A stretch of 64,000 nt of DNA from assembly GCA_033961575.1 (NCBI GenBank), contig CM066733.1, forward strand, positions 67,206,921 through 67,270,920. Reading direction: 5' to 3'. The translations under genes were made by a program, and so were the position numbers. Source of the stretch: Aselliscus stoliczkanus (Eukaryota > Chordata > Mammalia > Chiroptera > Hipposideridae). Each line of letters opens with the position of its first letter. The stretch's first letter is position 1. Below, one piece after another: positions 59,742 to 64,000 of the stretch. The notes under the pieces are model-generated. The model saw nothing but the letters and a program-made list of their open reading frames with translations, searched no databases and was not told where the DNA came from.

Positions 59742-61180
59742 GGAAAATCGAAATCTCAGTTTGTTATTGTAGTAGCAGATTGACAACGTTTATCCAATTG
59801 TTCTTATCTATATGGGGCACTAATATTTTAAATTTAATTAAAGATATCAATAATTTATTGAGTACCTACCATGTGGTGAATAATATTTTAGATGAATATT
59901 TGAGGTGAATAATAATATTCTGATGGTGTTTACAATATAGTTTGAGAGCTAAGACTTGAATAATGAAAGCAACGAAGAAATATATGTGAAACAATAACAC
60001 TGTAATACAGATGAATATGTGAAGAGAGCTTTCTTCTTATACTTGCTCCAAAACAAATACATGCTTGAATGAGTCATGGCTGTTTAAATTTGAGAAGGGC
60101 TTCATTAGATGGAAAACACTCTGTTTCACCAAGGCAGGTAACTTGTATACTGGGAAAAGATACAGGAGGTATTAGTCAGAGGGAAACATTTTTCCAAGGC
60201 AGCAACAGCAAATAGTTTTGGAAAAGGTACCTGCAGGCTAAGAACAAATTATACCTAACAAGTACAGTCAAGAGACAGGATGATAACTAAGTTCATTTTG
60301 AAGAAAGGATATCTGGATATGGAATAGAGAATAAGGAAGATATATCTTTGGTTCTTTGTTCTGCCTTTTGAAATAGCTTGACTAATTTAGAACAAGTAAT
60401 TTATGACAAAATATTCATGTTACTGAACATGACAATTTAGATACTGTATAAAGCCTTTTGATATATATATATATATATATACTAAAAGTCATTATCAAGA
60501 AATAGACAATCCTGTGATCATGTCAGACTGGAGATGGAATGATAGAATTGTTACAAGAGTAGCAGTTTTATCAAATTCTTGAGTGAAAACTCTCATAAAC
60601 TAGGCAATTAAAATGCATCACCTTAGTTAAAACTGTTAACCATTTAGGGCAAGATTGCTTAATACTTCCCTTAAAAGATGGTATATTTACCCAATCTTTT
60701 GGGAAATACCAAAGACATTTTTATTGTTCTCATTTCCTATTGTTCTCATATTTGTCAGAGCTTTTTAACAAGTCTGTAAATGTTTACATTGGGACAAAGA
60801 GAGATGACCTAGTAATCATGGTTACAAGATAGATTCCTGGGTAAGCAAATGAAAGAGTGGTGAAATAGTTGGCATGTCATTACATGAAAGATTTTTTTGT
60901 GTGTTTGTTAGGTAGGTGCCTAAAGTCCAAAGAAGAATGAAAGTAACCACCAGAAAAAGTAATAATTTTCCTTCTTGTGTTTAATTTGTACATAAAAGGA
61001 AATGTGAAGTCCAGAAGATTTTTTAGTAATACTTTGTAATACTGTGATGATTTATGACAAAGAGGCCCTGACAACCCTTGCTGTTGGGTTTCTGCCTTAG
61101 TAATATAAAAGTATCATTAATTTACAGATGTAAAGTACCAATGCAAATGCAATTTTCATGGTTATCACAAGAAAACTTTT
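59742..61180. other. intergenic, nothing recognised
   Basis: AT-rich; a short (TA)n run at about 60463-60481. No gene or nameable repeat. Confidence 0.4.
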
Positions 61181-61182
61181 AA

Positions 61183-61261
61183 GCAAGTTAATTTTAACTT
61201 TAACTTTTAAGAAATTAATTTTCAGTGACCGTTGTCACTATCAGAGTCTTTATTGTATTGG
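61183..61261. repeat. left copy of an ~80-bp direct repeat
   Basis: Matches 61620-61700 with about ten differences: both hold 'TTTAACTTTTAAGAAA', 'TTAATTTTCAGTGAC' and 'GTTGTCACTATCAGA'. They enclose an L1 fragment. Confidence 0.8.
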
Positions 61262-61264
61262 TTT

Positions 61265-61619
61265 TGGGGAGGTTTCCAATGACTGATTCCAATTTCCATA
61301 CTGTTGATTGATCTATTTAGATTTTCCAGTTCTTCATGATTCTAGGAAGGATATATGTTTCTAAGAACTTGTCCATTTCTTCTAGGTTATTGAATTTGGT
61401 GGCATATAGTCCTTCATAGTATTCTTGGATGATCCTTTGTATTTCTATCGCATCCATGGTAACGTCCCCTCTTTCGTTTCTGATTTTGTTTACTTGTGTG
61501 TTTTCTCTTTTTATCTTAGTGAGTCTAGCCAAGGGTTTGTCAATTTTATTAATCTTTACAAAGACCCATCTCTTTGTTGTATTAATTTTTTCTATTGTCC
61601 TTTTGTTCTCTATTTTTAA
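61265..61619 (-). mobile_element. L1 ORF2 fragment, antisense
   Basis: On the minus strand it reads ARLTKIKRENTQVNKI, RNERGDVTMDAIEIQRI, IQEYYEGLYATKFNNLEEM and DKFLETYILPRI, the L1 segment between the endonuclease and reverse transcriptase. The 71-codon frame at 61317-61532 is this remnant. No 3' UTR or poly(A) is attached. Confidence 0.85.
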
Positions 61620-61700
61620 GAAAGTTAATTTTATATTTAACTTTTAAGAAAGTTAATTTTCAGTGACTGTTGTCACTATCAGATTTTTTATTATATTGGA
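61620..61700. repeat. right copy of an ~80-bp direct repeat
   Basis: Partner of 61183-61261, immediately after the L1 fragment. Confidence 0.8.
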
Positions 61701-63287
61701 AACATAGTGTTATCATCCTCCTCCAGGTAAAGACAGTGCCTTCAATGACAGTCCCGCATCAGTTTTCACTGATTTTAGGTAACCTATGTGTGTAACTCCC
61801 CATGGTATAAATGTCTCCTGACCTAATGAAAAAACAAAAGTGTCATTGGTTGCCATATTCTCAGTTGCCATTATTAACAAACCAGTACAGAAATGACGGG
61901 ATTTCCCCCATATTTTCTTTTGTACCAGGAAAGATGGAAAAAGATGGCCTCTTTTGTAGAAGTACCATTTAGATAGTGGACACTGCAGGTGCCCAGATTC
62001 TCTCACCAGCTGGTGTACCCAGTCCACAGGTGCCATGAGGGATGGCTTATGGGTGTGTGGTTAATGGCTCAGCTGCCCTTTTCTCCACAGAGCTGCCCTT
62101 GCCTTTGCCCAGGGATGTTATGTGCCCTCCAACATGCAGGGGCATTCAGGAGCCAAGGATACCACCATAAAACGGCCATTTCCCTTGTTTCAAGGAGGGA
62201 TTAATTTTGCCATGCAATTTGTGCTCTAGTAAGATCAGAAGGAAGTGAGATTCCAGACGAGTTCTTGCTTATCCTTCCTGCATCCTGTTTTCCTGTTTCT
62301 CCTTCTCCTGAGAACACTTCCCGATAAATCACTTGAATCAGAATTCCTCTCATGGCTCCCCTTCTAGGAAACTTGACCCAAGATACTTGTATTCCCCCTC
62401 TAGATTAGCAGTAACCATTTGATGGATTTTTGTAAACCATAGTCTCATTTAGTGTTAGAACTCATTCTGAAATTTAAAGAGAGAAAAAAAGACATTAGAC
62501 AATTTAAAAATATTCCTTTGAGATCGTGGAATTCAAATTCAAATAATTTTATTTGGAGAGTATCTGATTTAATAATATTAGACATATGAATTATCAGCTA
62601 AGGGAGAATTGAAACAAGCTACTTCAGAATTCATATACTCAGTTGCCTCATTTGGCCAAACAATGCAGGAATTAGGAAACCAAGTTCTATCAAATTATGT
62701 GCATCAGTAAACAAGACAAATGTATAGTAATAGTGAGACTTTTACTTTTAGAAACAAACACAGATAAGGTATTCAGCAGTTTATTCTTATAACTTATTGT
62801 TATAATCAGACATGAAGCAGAGAAAAAAAAAAAAAGAGCAATTGCCATTTGGTCCTAATGGTTTCTGCCTGATTTGAGAAGCAACATAACTATAAAATAA
62901 TCAAAGGAAATAAGACAATCAAAGAAACTGGGATCAAATTTCAGGTCCACCTTAAAACGTACATGAAATCAGGCATGATAACAAAATTTTCTAACTTCCA
63001 ATTTTCTGATATGCCAAGATTTTTCCCAAATTGACTGGGAAGGTAAAAATAAGAAAACATATGTGAAAGTACCTGATACAGAGCAATTTTCAGCTGGTTT
63101 GCTCCCCTTTTGAGGACACTGGTCAGGCTTTTAGTCATTCGTTTGCTATCTCATCTATTCAAGTAAAAATGTGATAAATGCCCACTCTATGTGCTTTTTA
63201 GCTAAGTCCAATAAGACAGAGGCATTGCTGCGGTGCAATTTGCTGTGTGTCATGTGAGAAAAGCATATAATTGTGTAATGATCATTA
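61701..63287. other. intergenic, nothing firmly recognised
   Basis: Sequence around 61730-62400 ends in 'CCCGATAAATCACTTG' and may be an old LTR, but I cannot confirm it. The remainder shows no gene. Confidence 0.35.
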
Positions 63288-63299
63288 AAATTAACCTGG

Positions 63300-63392
63300 A
63301 GGTGCTGGCCGAGTGGCACGGTGGTGAAGCGCTGGCTTGGGATGCCTGCGGCCCAGGTTTGAGGACCAGTGACACTGCCCTAAAAAAAAAAG
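63300..63392 (+). mobile_element. short tRNA-derived SINE
   Basis: AGGTGCTGGCCGAGTGGCACG to 'GACCAGTGACACTGCCC' plus poly(A). The duplication AAATTAACCTGG flanks it exactly at 63288-63299 and 63393-63404. Part of the tRNA-like B-box region is lost ('GGTTTGAGGACC'). Confidence 0.9.
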
Positions 63393-63404
63393 AAATTAAC
63401 CTGG

Positions 63405-64000
63405 GCTGTCTTTCTATGGAAAAAACTTGCAGTGGACTTAACAATTACTTAACAATCACAAGGCAATTGATACGGGGCTTCAGAAATCAGATGGGTTTTC
63501 AACTTTATCTTTCCCACCATCCAGTCTACTTCCACGCCGCTCTCCATGTACTTTCATAAAAACTTTAATTACACATTATGCACTCTTGGTAAAAACTTTT
63601 TCTGAGCCCCAAAATTGTCTTTGTCCTTAGAGTTTCAAACAAGTCCTGTAAGAGATGACCACCAACCTCACACGTTATGGGCTTCTCACAAGTAAGACCA
63701 AAACTGATAAAATGATCTTATGGGAAACTTGCTACTAGTCATCTCAAACCTCATTTCTAAGGATGCTCTGTGCTCCCATTGGAGAGTTTTAGGTTTTGAG
63801 CATTTTATTCTTTCAAATATATTTTTTAAGTCTTTATGTCTTTGGAAAAATATTCTTTTGTAGATACAATATCAACTATACTTCACCTTAAACATGTAAT
63901 GTGACAAATGCTTAAATAATTGTGACCCAAGATATTGTGTTAGAGAGAAGAGGAATGAATTAATTGTGATGAATTTGGAAGGGATCAAACAATACTTTCT
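63405..64000. other. intergenic, nothing recognised
   Basis: No gene or nameable repeat to the window edge. Confidence 0.4.

Noticed and set aside
62941..63138. Possible 5' exon of CRISP1 (minus strand, AG at about 63161, donor CAG|GTACTT near 63073)
   Set aside because: It has both splice-like borders but a weak acceptor, no conserved sequence and no way to test linkage. It could be an untranslated exon or chance.
38804..64000. Beta-defensin genes, which I recall lying near CRISP1 in human
   Set aside because: I looked for short minus-strand exons with the six-cysteine pattern and saw none I could support.

Overview
The window is mammalian nuclear DNA: AT-rich, dense in interspersed repeats, with one split gene and one processed gene copy. 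The repeats point to a bat. They include many tRNA-derived SINEs with a GGCCGGCCGAGTGGC-type head and an 'AATAAAATCTTT' tail, L1 3' ends beginning 'TTAGTTTCAGGTGTACA', and a small mariner-derived element in five copies. A rhinolophoid bat (horseshoe or leaf-nosed) is my best guess from memory; it was not tested.

The host gene is on the minus strand. Six exons (38803 down to 27651) join in phase into 220 residues of a cysteine-rich secretory protein: a CAP domain, a hinge and a C-terminal cysteine-rich domain, with all 16 expected cysteines and no stop. The WATS motif after GHYTQ, the missing first CAP histidine and the ...IK C-terminus fit CRISP1 best. A signal-peptide exon lies at 44330-44388, but it does not join the first CAP exon in phase. 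A 41-bp candidate exon (40728-40768), with or without a 36-bp one (41024-41059), restores the phase exactly and gives a protein of about 252 or 264 residues.

Layout. 1-20 kb: intergenic, with L2, MIR, L1, SINEs, mariner-type elements and a 1.13-kb solo LTR (13663-14791). 20.5-23.3 kb: a full-length processed copy of ATP6V1B2 (V-ATPase subunit B2), about 480 codons open but with the normal ATG out of frame. 23.4-27.6 kb: a second LTR, old L1-like sequence, a mariner copy and the 3' flank of CRISP1. 27.65-44.4 kb: the CRISP1 exons; the intron between the third and fourth CAP exons holds a 4.26-kb composite L1 with one pair of target-site duplications around two L1 units. 48.6-56.6 kb: an old sense L1 that received three SINEs, a mariner element and a younger L1 whose 5' end is a piece of 28S rRNA. 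56.6-64 kb: intergenic or upstream sequence, with an inverted copy of the 13.7-kb LTR (58583-59735) and an L1 fragment between 80-bp direct repeats.

There is no operon, CRISPR array or bacterial feature. The most unusual structures are the composite L1, the 28S rRNA-L1 chimera with its fused reading frame, the two-headed SINEs, and the possible micro-exons at the CRISP1 N-terminus.
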